7,133 bases of DNA from an uncultured Ruminococcus sp. (GCA_902767125.1 CACXGJ010000254.1:1-7133), one strand, 5' to 3'; positions 1-5,732 are shown, counted from the first letter of the stretch. Program-made: numbers and translations. Notes: generated by a model not told the origin, from the sequence alone.

Positions 1-1172
1 ATACAATAGAGACGAATGCCTATATAATACGTGGCGAAACATATATAAAATATGATAAAGAAGGAGTGATATCCTATACTGCATCTGACGGTGACAAGAT
101 ATCAAAAGGTGAAACAGTTGCCAATGTATTTTCAAACTCCAACCTGTCGGGCAAAAAGCATGAGCTTGATGAGCTTGAGAAGAAGCTTGCTTCGTTGGAA
201 CAGCTTGAAAAAAATATCGGAACATTTTCGCAAAGTCCCGATGACATTGACGGAACAATAGATTCACTGCTCTGTCAGTCAAATATCAGTCTGATAAATA
301 AGGATATCGCACTTGCTGATGAGAATGTTCAGAATATAGTTTACTGCATAAATGAACGTCAGCTTATCACGGGAAAGACAAACAGTTACAGCAGTTCAAT
401 AAATGAAATAAAGAGCAGGATAAATGCCATAAAAAAAGCAGATGCGTCAATCCAGAAGGTGACCTCTGTAAATGCACCGGTATCGGGATATTTTTCTGCA
501 AGGACAGACGGCTTTGAAGGAGCATTTGATATATCAAAGCTTGACAGTCTCATGCCGGGATCGCTCGATGATGATAAGATAAAAGCAAAGAATGTTGATG
601 AGAATGTCATCGGAAAGATAGTTGACAAGGTATATTGGTATCTGGCAATGGAGGTTTCGGCGGATGATGCAGTCAGAGTTAAAAATGCGAATTATCTTGA
701 GGTGAATATCCCTGTTGTTTCAAACAAGAATATTGCTGTGGAGATCGAAAGCATCAATCAGAAGGACAGACAATCAGATGCAGTGGTGATTCTGAAGGGA
801 ACGTATATGAATCCGCAGATGACCAATATCAGAAAGGAAAACATTTCCTTGATACTTGATGATTTTACGGGGATATATGTACCCAAATCTGCTGTGCATG
901 AGGAGACGCTGAAATTCTATGAGACAGACGAAAACGGTGAAAACGGAAAAACAATCGAAAAAACTGTTTCGGGTGTATATATCAGGCGTGGTAATGAGAT
1001 ATCATTCAGACAGATAATACCTATATATTCGGGAGAGGATTATATTATAAGCAGCATAGACCAGGGTGATGAACCGATTTCATACGAATCATCACTGCTT
1101 CAGATATATGATCAGATAGTGACGGAAGGAGCAAATCTTTATGCAGGAAAAATTGTCCAGAGAAATTCTTGA
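1..1172 (+). CDS. HlyD-like membrane-fusion/adaptor protein, 5'-partial
   Basis: The open frame runs in from the window edge (first whole codon at base 3) without a stop, so the true start lies upstream. The GTG at 66 is internal: the residues before it (AYIIRGETYIKYDKEG) already lead into a biotinyl-lipoyl half motif, GVISYTASDGDKISKGETVA. About 389 residues are visible: lipoyl half 1 at 20-43, a helical coiled-coil hairpin at about 51-150, lipoyl half 2 at 153-170 (VTSVNAPVSGYFSARTDG), then a beta-barrel-like C-terminal half. This half-lipoyl/coiled-coil/half-lipoyl order is that of HlyD/RND adaptor proteins, which normally sit outside the membrane behind one N-terminal transmembrane helix; that helix would lie upstream. 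No transporter partner is visible. Its 3' end overlaps yggS by 32 bp, and HlyD-like genes are known beside yggS-sepF in clostridia, so a role at the division site or cell envelope is possible but inferred. The exact function is unknown. Confidence 0.8.
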   Translation, partial: TIETNAYIIRGETYIKYDKEGVISYTASDGDKISKGETVANVFSNSNLSGKKHELDELEKKLASLEQLEKNIGTFSQSPDDIDGTIDSLLCQSNISLINKDIALADENVQNIVYCINERQLITGKTNSYSSSINEIKSRINAIKKADASIQKVTSVNAPVSGYFSARTDGFEGAFDISKLDSLMPGSLDDDKIKAKNVDENVIGKIVDKVYWYLAMEVSADDAVRVKNANYLEVNIPVVSNKNIAVEIESINQKDRQSDAVVILKGTYMNPQMTNIRKENISLILDDFTGIYVPKSAVHEETLKFYETDENGENGKTIEKTVSGVYIRRGNEISFRQIIPIYSGEDYIISSIDQGDEPISYESSLLQIYDQIVTEGANLYAGKIVQRNS

Positions 1173-1875
1173 AAGGCTTGATGCTGTAAAGGCAAATTAT
1201 TTTGAGATACTTGAAAATATATCAAGGTCGGCGGAAAAATCGGGCAGGTCATCCGATGACATAACATTTCTTGCCGCAACAAAAACTGTTGAACCGATGG
1301 TAATAAATCATGCTGTTTCATTGGGACTCAAGCATATCGGAGAAAACAAGGTACAGGAGCTTTTGTCAAAGTATGATGAATATGACCTTAAAAACTGTGA
1401 CCTTCAGTTTATAGGGCATTTGCAGTCAAATAAGGTAAGACAGATAATTGATAAAGTCTCCCTTATACAATCGGTGGACAGCTTTAAGCTGGCTAATGAA
1501 ATTTCCAAACAAAGTGTTAAAAACAGCATTACATCAAATATACTTATCGAGGTCAACATAGGCAGGGAACAGAATAAATCAGGTGTAATGAAAGAAGAAT
1601 TGGATGAACTTATCGAAAAAACCTCACAGCTTGATAACGTAAAAATAAAAGGTTTGATGACGATACCGCCCGTATGTGAGAATAAGGTCGAAGTTTGCAA
1701 ATTTTTTGACGAGATGTACAAAATATTTATTGACATTTCGGCGAAAACATTAGATAATGTATCTATGGATTACCTTTCAATGGGGATGTCCGATGATTAT
1801 GAGCAAGCGATAATTTCTGGAGCAAATATGGTGAGGATAGGCTCACGTCTTTTCGGCTCCAGGATTTACAGATGA
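1141..1875 (+). CDS. yggS: YggS/YlmE family PLP-binding protein (PLP homeostasis)
   Basis: This 244-residue protein is a single alanine-racemase-like TIM barrel, the usual YggS/PROSC size plus a slightly long N-terminus. Visible family motifs are FLAATKTVEP (43-52) with the PLP Schiff-base lysine K48, HIGENKVQE (65-73), FIGHLQSNKVR (90-100), VNIGREQNKSGV (138-149), GLMTIPP (171-177), LSMGMSDDYEQAI (212-224) and VRIGSRLFG (231-239), which contribute to PLP and phosphate binding. The family is cytosolic, has no known racemase activity, and buffers pyridoxal 5'-phosphate and amino-acid/keto-acid balance. The ATG at 1141 has a GGAAGGAG site 9 nt upstream and lies inside the adaptor gene, suggesting translational coupling. 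Location directly before sepF is conserved across Gram-positive bacteria, although the reason is not settled. Confidence 0.95.
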   Translation: MQEKLSREILERLDAVKANYFEILENISRSAEKSGRSSDDITFLAATKTVEPMVINHAVSLGLKHIGENKVQELLSKYDEYDLKNCDLQFIGHLQSNKVRQIIDKVSLIQSVDSFKLANEISKQSVKNSITSNILIEVNIGREQNKSGVMKEELDELIEKTSQLDNVKIKGLMTIPPVCENKVEVCKFFDEMYKIFIDISAKTLDNVSMDYLSMGMSDDYEQAIISGANMVRIGSRLFGSRIYR

Positions 1876-1918
1876 ATTGCTTTTATAAAAAAATATTTGA
1901 TTTGGAGGATTTTGGAAT

Positions 1919-2407
1919 ATGGCAGATTTGAAAGAAAAATGGAGATCATGGATGCAGAGGGCTGATGATGAAGAAGGAGATCCCGAAGCTTTTTATACCG
2001 ATGATGCAGAGGCAGAAGCCACCGAGGAGGCAGCGGAGCCTGAACAGGCTCAACAGCAGGAGCCGCCGAAAAGTGCAGAGGTCATTGATAATACAGGTTC
2101 AAATGTGGTAAATATACATGATGACCAAAAGGTGCATTTTGTTTTATTTAAGCCGGAGACCTTTGATAAAGAGGTAACGACGATGGCAGACAGATTTATC
2201 GCAAAAGACACTGTTATTCTCAATATGGAGCAGACGAATAAGGATGTTGCAAAAAGAATAATAGACTTTCTGGGAGGCGTGGCATATGCCCACAGCGGAA
2301 AGATCAGCAGAGTTGCCGAGGATACGTATATAGTGATGCCGAGCCATGTTGATATTTCGGGAGATGACCTTATGGATGAGGTTGAAAGTGACAACGTCTA
2401 TTTCTGA
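1919..2407 (+). CDS. sepF: Cell division protein SepF
   Basis: The product has 162 residues, normal for SepF. Residues 1-13 (MADLKEKWRSWMQ) can form the short amphipathic helix that binds membrane. Residues about 15-55 are an acidic, A/E/Q-rich low-complexity linker. The SepF fold follows: VVNIHDDQKVHFVLFKPETF (about 63-82), the helix after it, and RIIDFLGGVAYAHSGKI (about 113-129), carrying the conserved double glycine used in dimerisation and ring assembly, then TYIVMPSHVDI. SepF tethers FtsZ to the membrane and shapes the septum. A GGAGG site lies 10 nt before the ATG. The gene is 43 nt after yggS with no terminator between, so both are probably cotranscribed. The strong motif matches and the neighbouring divIVA make the call firm. 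Confidence 0.95.
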   Translation: MADLKEKWRSWMQRADDEEGDPEAFYTDDAEAEATEEAAEPEQAQQQEPPKSAEVIDNTGSNVVNIHDDQKVHFVLFKPETFDKEVTTMADRFIAKDTVILNMEQTNKDVAKRIIDFLGGVAYAHSGKISRVAEDTYIVMPSHVDISGDDLMDEVESDNVYF

Positions 2408-2449
2408 AAATTAAAGGATAGGTCAGGTATCTGATGCTGAAAGGACAGT

Positions 2450-3310
2450 GTGATAATATTGCTTACGTTGGACGAAATAAAAAATATCAGTTTCAAAAGT
2501 ACGGGACTCCTTACAAAAAGCTATGTTCAGGAAGATGTCGATGAATTTGTCGATAATGTGATTTTAACAGTTTCAGGGCTTAATGACAGAATAAAAGAGC
2601 TTGAAGAAAAGCTGAAGATGCACGAGGAAAGGGAAGACAGTGTTCAGAGTGCCATCATTACGGCAGAAATGACAGCCAAGTCTATCATAAAGGATGCTTC
2701 TGCAAAGGCTGAAAGGATGATCAGCGAAGCAAATGAGAAGTCTTCAAAGCTGCTCGAGGATTCCAAAAGGACAGCCGAACTCGATATGTATAATTCGACT
2801 GAAAAAGCCCGTTTGCTTCTCGATAATGCTCTTGCAAATTCAGCAAAATGCGTTGATGAAAATAACAGGATGATCAATGAACAGAAAATTTATATCACTG
2901 TTCTTCAGGATGAGGCAGCCAAATTCAAAAAGGCGATACTTGATATGTACAATTCACAGCTTGAGCTTATTGAAAGATTGCCCCGTGAGGAGGATATGAA
3001 AAAATATCAGGCTGATATGAAAAAGAATTATCCGACAGAGCAGCCTGTTACTGCCGATAAGGTCGTTGAGGAACTCAAGCAGGAGGCAGAAAATGCTGTT
3101 ATTCCCAAAAAGGATAAACCCGATATCAAGGTCGAAGTAAACGGCGACAAGGAAAACAAGGATGAAAACAGCGGTGAAACAGCCGTTTCAAAGCCCGAAG
3201 ATGAGATAGTGTTCAATTCTCTGACTGATGAAAATATAAAAATAAAATTTGTCAATCAGAATACAAACAATAACCGCAGAAAAAACAGAAATAAAAATAA
3301 AAGAAATTGA
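2450..3310 (+). CDS. divIVA: DivIVA family cell-division scaffold protein
   Basis: The 286-residue product begins with a DivIVA-type N-domain: LTLDEIKNISFKSTGLLTKS followed by YVQEDVDEFVDNVI (about 25-38), matching the family pattern of a membrane-binding turn then Y-x-x-x-E/D-V-D/N-x-F-L-D. A long heptad-rich coiled coil covers about 43-190. From about 195 the protein is charged and apparently disordered, ending in a basic N/K/R tail (NNRRKNRNKNKRN). DivIVA proteins assemble on negatively curved membrane at septa and poles and recruit division or wall-synthesis factors. The start is uncertain: GTG at 2450 is 4 nt after AAAGGA, while TTG at 2459 would give MLTLDEI, closer to the usual family N-terminus, but 13 nt from that site. 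The protein is longer than Bacillus DivIVA because of its C-terminal tail. It lies 42 nt after sepF with no intervening terminator. Confidence 0.88.
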   Translation: MIILLTLDEIKNISFKSTGLLTKSYVQEDVDEFVDNVILTVSGLNDRIKELEEKLKMHEEREDSVQSAIITAEMTAKSIIKDASAKAERMISEANEKSSKLLEDSKRTAELDMYNSTEKARLLLDNALANSAKCVDENNRMINEQKIYITVLQDEAAKFKKAILDMYNSQLELIERLPREEDMKKYQADMKKNYPTEQPVTADKVVEELKQEAENAVIPKKDKPDIKVEVNGDKENKDENSGETAVSKPEDEIVFNSLTDENIKIKFVNQNTNNNRRKNRNKNKRN

Positions 3311-3313
3311 ATC

Positions 3314-3354
3314 AATGGGGGAATCGTTGAAAAAAATTTTTCGGTTTCCCCATT
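3314..3354 (+). terminator. Hairpin between divIVA and lspA, possible weak terminator or attenuator
   Basis: Four bases after the divIVA stop, AATGGGGGAA (3314-3323) pairs with TTTCCCCATT (3345-3354), a 10-bp stem with one G-T pair, around an A7/T5 loop. The following bases, ATTATTTATTG, are T-rich but interrupted, so termination may be partial. It separates the division genes from lspA-rluD and could reduce downstream expression. Confidence 0.5.
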
Positions 3355-3365
3355 ATTTATTGAAA

Positions 3366-3369
3366 GGAG
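3366..3369 (+). promoter_or_regulatory. lspA ribosome binding site that favours the TTG start at 3380
   Basis: GGAG within AAAGGAGA ends one base before the ATG at 3371, too close for initiation there. The next in-frame start, TTG at 3380, is 10 nt away, a normal distance. Confidence 0.6.
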
Positions 3370-3379
3370 AATGATTTGT

Positions 3380-3844
3380 TTGGCAGTGGCTCTTGTGATA
3401 ATTTCAGGATTAATCTTGGGCGGTATAGATCAAATTATCAAATATTTTGTTTATGAGAATTTGACAAGAAACGGCTCTGTTGATGCTATCCCGCATCTGC
3501 TTTCCCTTGTCTATGTGGAGAACAGGGGAGTAGCATTCGGAATGTTTCAGAATATGCAGTGGCTTTTTTCGATTTTTACAGTCATTATAATTGCCGTGTT
3601 TATCTTCATCATGGTAAAGAAATATTTTTCGGGAAGGCTGTTTTATATTGCTTCAGCCCTGATCATAGGCGGAGGCATAGGAAATTTAACAGACCGTGTT
3701 TTCAGGGGATTTGTGATAGATTATCTGCAACTGTCATTTTTCTCTCCCGTATGCAATTTTGCCGATTACTGTGTAACGATAGGTGCGGCATTGTTTATCA
3801 TCTCCATTTTTATGAGTGAGAAAAAGGTGAAGAAAGATGAATGA
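3380..3844 (+). CDS. lspA: Lipoprotein signal peptidase II
   Basis: With the TTG start the protein has 154 residues, typical for LspA (157 if the ATG at 3371 is used). It is a four-helix inner-membrane aspartic protease that removes signal peptides from diacylglyceryl-modified prolipoproteins. Counting from the ATG at 3371, visible conserved blocks are GGIDQIIKY (17-25), VENRGVAFGMF (49-59), GGGIGNLTDRVFRGFVIDYL (100-119) with catalytic D108, and CNFADYCVTIGA (128-139) with catalytic D132. Hydrophobic stretches near 4-18, 64-82, 92-103 and 133-148 fit the four membrane helices. The last 8 bp overlap the start of rluD, so the two are likely translationally coupled, as in the lspA-ylyB pair of many Firmicutes. 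A lipoprotein with a suitable lipobox is encoded at the right end of the window. Confidence 0.94.
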   Translation: MAVALVIISGLILGGIDQIIKYFVYENLTRNGSVDAIPHLLSLVYVENRGVAFGMFQNMQWLFSIFTVIIIAVFIFIMVKKYFSGRLFYIASALIIGGGIGNLTDRVFRGFVIDYLQLSFFSPVCNFADYCVTIGAALFIISIFMSEKKVKKDE

Positions 3845-4748
3845 TATTATACTGACGGTTTCGGAAAATGCCGATAATATCCGCATTGACAGATTTATCG
3901 CCGAAAATGCAGATGGTCTTACCCGTTCGGCTGTGCAGAAGCTCATTGAAGATAATAATATCACCGTGAATGGAATTTTTCCGAGCAAAAATCTGAAACT
4001 GAAATTTGGTGATGAAATAATCGTGAATATTCCGAAGCCTGAACCCTGTGAGGCAGTGCCTGAAAATATCCCGTTGGATATCGTGTTTGAAGATGATGAT
4101 TTATTGGTTGTGAATAAGCCACGAGACATGGTTGTACACCCTGCAACGGGGAATTATTCCGGGACACTTGTCAATGCCCTGCTGTATCACTGCGGAGATT
4201 CGCTTTCGGGCATAAACGGAGTTCTCCGTCCCGGGATAGTTCACCGTATCGACAAGGATACAAGCGGATTATTAATCGTTGCAAAGAACGATTTTTCGCA
4301 TAATCTCCTTGCGGAACAGATAAAGGAACATTCCTTTACAAGAAAGTATCAGGCGGTAGTTGTGGGGAATGTCAAAGACGATTCGGGAACAATAAATGCA
4401 CCGATAGGCAGACACCCGACTGACCGAAAAAAAATGGCAGTAACTGCGAAAAATTCCCGAAATGCAGTGACACATTATAAAGTGATAGCCCGATATAACG
4501 GCTATACTCACGTTGAATTGACGCTTGAAACAGGTCGTACACATCAGATAAGAGTACACATGGCATATATCGGACACCCTGTTGCAGGAGATCCTGTATA
4601 TGGCGGTAAGAAATACATCACGAAACTTAACGGACAGTGTCTTCACGCATATTACATTTCATTCGTTCACCCCCGTACAAATCAGACACTTTCATTTTCA
4701 GCCCCTTTGCCTGAATATTTTACGGATTTTCTGAAATCCATATCATAA
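3837..4748 (+). CDS. rluD: RluA-family 23S rRNA pseudouridine synthase (RluD/YlyB-like)
   Basis: The product has 303 residues. An S4 RNA-binding domain occupies about 14-62 (IRIDRFIAENADGLTRSAVQ through VNGIFPSKNLKLKFGDEI). The catalytic domain follows: VVNKPRDMVVHPATGN (91-106), then GIVHRIDKDTSGLLIVAKN (133-151), where D139 is the catalytic aspartate of the HRxDxxTSGL motif, and GRTHQIRVHMAYIGHPVAGD (233-252). RluD-type enzymes isomerise uridines of helix 69 in 23S rRNA; the exact target here is inferred from the S4-plus-catalytic layout. A sibling function (RluC or another RluA-family target) cannot be excluded. AAGGTGA lies 6 nt before the ATG, inside the end of lspA. It is the last gene of the left block. 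Confidence 0.92.
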   Translation: MNDIILTVSENADNIRIDRFIAENADGLTRSAVQKLIEDNNITVNGIFPSKNLKLKFGDEIIVNIPKPEPCEAVPENIPLDIVFEDDDLLVVNKPRDMVVHPATGNYSGTLVNALLYHCGDSLSGINGVLRPGIVHRIDKDTSGLLIVAKNDFSHNLLAEQIKEHSFTRKYQAVVVGNVKDDSGTINAPIGRHPTDRKKMAVTAKNSRNAVTHYKVIARYNGYTHVELTLETGRTHQIRVHMAYIGHPVAGDPVYGGKKYITKLNGQCLHAYYISFVHPRTNQTLSFSAPLPEYFTDFLKSIS

Positions 4749-4754
4749 AAGAAA

Positions 4755-4787
4755 AGTTTTCACTCTCTCATCAAGGGAGTGAAAACT
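4755..4787 (-). terminator. Strong hairpin after rluD; T-tract only on the - strand
   Basis: A 13-14 bp stem (4755-4768 with 4774-4787, one G-T pair) closes a 5-nt CATCA loop 6 bases after the rluD stop. On the + strand it is followed by ATAAAAAATC, with no T-run, so it is a poor terminator for rluD. Read on the - strand it is followed by TTTTCTTTTATG, a good intrinsic terminator. It may therefore block antisense transcription into rluD, or protect the 3' end of rluD mRNA as a hairpin. Confidence 0.55.
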
Positions 4788-4799
4788 ATAAAAAATCTC

Positions 4800-4828
4800 T
4801 TGACAGATTTCATATATTATGTTAATAT
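4800..4828 (+). promoter_or_regulatory. Promoter of the CRISPR-like array
   Basis: A perfect -35 TTGACA (4800-4805), a 17-nt spacer, and an extended -10 TGTTAATAT (TG at 4820-4821, hexamer TAATAT at 4823-4828). Initiation is expected near 4835, only about 10 nt before the first repeat at 4845, so the transcript would contain almost no leader. No protein start lies downstream, consistent with a dedicated non-coding transcript. Confidence 0.7.
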
Positions 4829-4844
4829 TAGCATATAATTACAG

Positions 4845-4867
4845 GTTTACCCCATAGGGGACGAAAC
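4845..4867 (+). repeat. Array repeat 1, lacks 7 nt of the 5' half
   Basis: GTTTA joins directly to CCCCATAGGGG, so 7 nt (about ACAAATA) of the consensus are missing; the 3' ACGAAAC tag is intact. It lies next to the promoter. Confidence 0.75.
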
Positions 4868-4904
4868 AATGTTATCAGCATATGAAACAACTTCAATAAG
4901 ATTG

Positions 4905-4934
4905 GTTTAACAAACACCCCATAGGGGACGAAAA
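4905..4934 (+). repeat. Array repeat 2
   Basis: Full 30-nt copy; it has C instead of T at position 11 and its last base is A rather than C, so the tag before spacer 2 reads ACGAAAA. Confidence 0.8.
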
Positions 4935-4971
4935 ACTATTATCTATTGCCGATGTTGCTTCGTCAAACAAT
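4935..4971 (-). other. Spacer 2, antisense to an ABC-transporter ATPase sequence
   Basis: Read as the reverse complement, codons 2-37 of this 37-nt spacer translate without a stop to LFDEATSAIDNS. This is the Walker B aspartate-glutamate followed by the D-loop of ABC exporter ATPases (family consensus LLLDEATSALD). The frame fills the spacer exactly, and the flanking repeat codons do not continue the motif, as expected for an acquired protospacer. The + strand array transcript would therefore pair with the mRNA of such a transporter. Whether the source is a phage, a mobile element or the cell's own gene cannot be told here. Confidence 0.75.
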
Positions 4972-5001
4972 GATTAATAAATGCCCCATAGGGGACGAAA
5001 C
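4972..5001 (+). repeat. Array repeat 3
   Basis: Full 30-nt copy, differing from the consensus at three positions in its 5' half (A at 2, T at 7, G at 12); the hairpin and ACGAAAC tag are perfect. Confidence 0.8.
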
Positions 5002-5038
5002 CAGCGATGTACATACAATACGTCTCGGCTGTGTAACT

Positions 5039-5070
5039 GTTTAACAAATACCCAATACCCCATAGGGGAC
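5039..5070 (+). repeat. Array repeat 4, terminal and degenerate
   Basis: The 5' half GTTTAACAAATA is perfect, but a 7-bp tandem duplication (AATACCC twice, within 5048-5061) precedes the CCCCATAGGGG hairpin. After AC the tag is lost (AGCATA instead of GAAAC). A degenerate last repeat is typical of the leader-distal end. Confidence 0.75.
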
Positions 5071-5094
5071 AGCATATTTTTGGGCAAAAAAATT

Positions 5095-5124
5095 TCCCAC
5101 TGATTTTTGTTCAGTGGGATTTTT
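5095..5124. terminator. Bidirectional intrinsic terminator between array and lipoprotein gene
   Basis: TCCCACTGA (5095-5103) pairs perfectly with TCAGTGGGA (5111-5119) around a 7-nt loop. On the + strand it is followed by TTTTT (5120-5124), ending the array transcript 25 nt after the last repeat. On the - strand seven T follow two A, ending the helicase-lipoprotein transcript 22 nt after its stop. Confidence 0.85.
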
Positions 5125-5140
5125 GCTGTTGTATTTTGTT

Positions 5141-5707
5141 TTAGGAGAAGTTTATGGAAGCGAATATTTTTTGATATTTTTCCATGTCAACCTGACGGCA
5201 GTTAAGGCATATCTGACGGTAGCCGTCATCTGTAAGGCGGATTTTCTGGAATGTAACGGCATTGTGACCTGTTTTGTCGGTGACGATATACCAGCTTATG
5301 ATATCACCATTTTCAGCGGAGGATATTTCACTGTAAGGGTATGTTTCGTAGAGATATGCAAGCATTTCTTCATTGGTGACGGTCTTGTCGTCTACTTTTT
5401 CGATCAGGAGTGTAGCCGTACCGTCAGCGTTTTGGAGATACACACCTGATTTTGGTGTATAGCTTTCGTTTGGGATAAAAAATTCATCGGTGAATATTAC
5501 ATTGACACCGCCGTCAGTGTATTTAAGTTTGTCTTTAGAGTAAGTCGAAAGACCTTTTGGAAATTCCACGAAGGAAATTTCCTCTGTGCTTTCGGAAACA
5601 GAAGTTTCCTGAATTTGTGACGGCATGACAGAAGATTCCTGAATTTCGCCGTGACTGCACCCCGAAAGCATTGCTATTGAGATCAAAATCAAAAGAGTTT
5701 TTTTCAT
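5141..5707 (-). CDS. Predicted lipoprotein of unknown function
   Basis: The 188-residue product starts MKKTLLILISIAMLSGC, a short signal peptide with lipobox LSGC, so C17 should be lipidated and the protein anchored outside the cytoplasmic membrane after cleavage by LspA. Residues about 18-45 are a Ser/Glu/Gln-rich linker. The rest (about 46-188) looks like one small alpha/beta domain with alternating strands (VNVIFTDEFFI, SGVYLQNADGTATLLIEKVDD) and a tail carrying ICLNCRQVDMEKYQKIFASI. I do not recognise a family; the shape recalls small secreted domains of clostridial lipoproteins. A strong site (AGGCGGTGA, 5714-5722) lies 6 nt before the ATG and only 10 nt from the helicase stop, so it is probably cotranscribed with the helicase. 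A terminator follows its stop. Confidence 0.8.
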   Translation of the reverse strand: MKKTLLILISIAMLSGCSHGEIQESSVMPSQIQETSVSESTEEISFVEFPKGLSTYSKDKLKYTDGGVNVIFTDEFFIPNESYTPKSGVYLQNADGTATLLIEKVDDKTVTNEEMLAYLYETYPYSEISSAENGDIISWYIVTDKTGHNAVTFQKIRLTDDGYRQICLNCRQVDMEKYQKIFASINFS

Positions 5708-5732
5708 ATATATTCACCGCCTGAATGAAATG

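Larger units (their letters stand above)
4845..5070 (+). CRISPR. Orphan CRISPR-like mini-array: 4 repeats, 3 spacers of 37 nt
   Basis: Four copies of CCCCATAGGGG start at 4850, 4917, 4984 and 5058. The first three intervals are 67, 67 and 74; the last equals 67 plus a 7-bp duplication. Alignment gives a 30-nt repeat that starts GTTTAAC and ends GGGGACGAAAC, with three unrelated spacers at 4868-4904, 4935-4971 and 5002-5038, each 37 nt. The six bases before GTTT are not conserved, which sets the 5' boundary. A 4-bp GC stem with an ATA loop followed by an ACGAAAC tag fits a processed crRNA handle; from memory, type III-A repeats (GGGGACGAGAAC, GGGGACGGAAAC) and Cas13a repeats (GGGGACTAAAAC) end similarly. 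Outer repeats are altered, a promoter precedes and a terminator follows. No cas gene is within the window, so any effector must be elsewhere in the genome. A repeated-hairpin small RNA of another kind is the main alternative. Confidence 0.82.

Noticed and set aside
66..68. GTG as the start of the HlyD-like gene
   Set aside because: The frame is open to the window edge, and the codons before it encode sequence that fits the lipoyl half motif; it is an internal valine.
386..628. Open frames opposite the HlyD-like gene, yggS (1404-1736), sepF (2050-2394), divIVA (2644-2877) and rluD (4272-4646)
   Set aside because: All are shadows of well-supported genes with conserved motifs on the + strand.
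4869..4910. 13-codon reading frame in spacer 1 with GGGG of the repeat 8 nt before its ATG; similar open frames in spacers 2 and 3
   Set aside because: Twelve stop-free codons are common by chance, the shared TAA comes from the repeat itself, spacer 2 has no start codon, and the peptides are unrelated. The constant 37-nt spacing is better explained by a CRISPR array.
4839..5070. 36-nt repeat with 31-nt spacers
   Set aside because: The six bases before GTTT show no conservation among repeats 2-4, and the ABC motif fills a 37-nt spacer, so a 30-nt repeat fits better.
4845..5070. Array read on the - strand (repeat beginning GTTTCGTCCCC)
   Set aside because: No convincing - strand promoter is seen before repeat 4, whereas a near-consensus + promoter, a + terminator, a GAAAC 3' end and a degenerate last repeat all agree. 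The - strand terminator at 4755-4787 leaves a small doubt.
5114..5449. 111-codon open frame on the + strand
   Set aside because: It is antisense to the lipoprotein gene, which has a signal peptide, lipobox and good ribosome binding site; this frame has no recognisable protein features.
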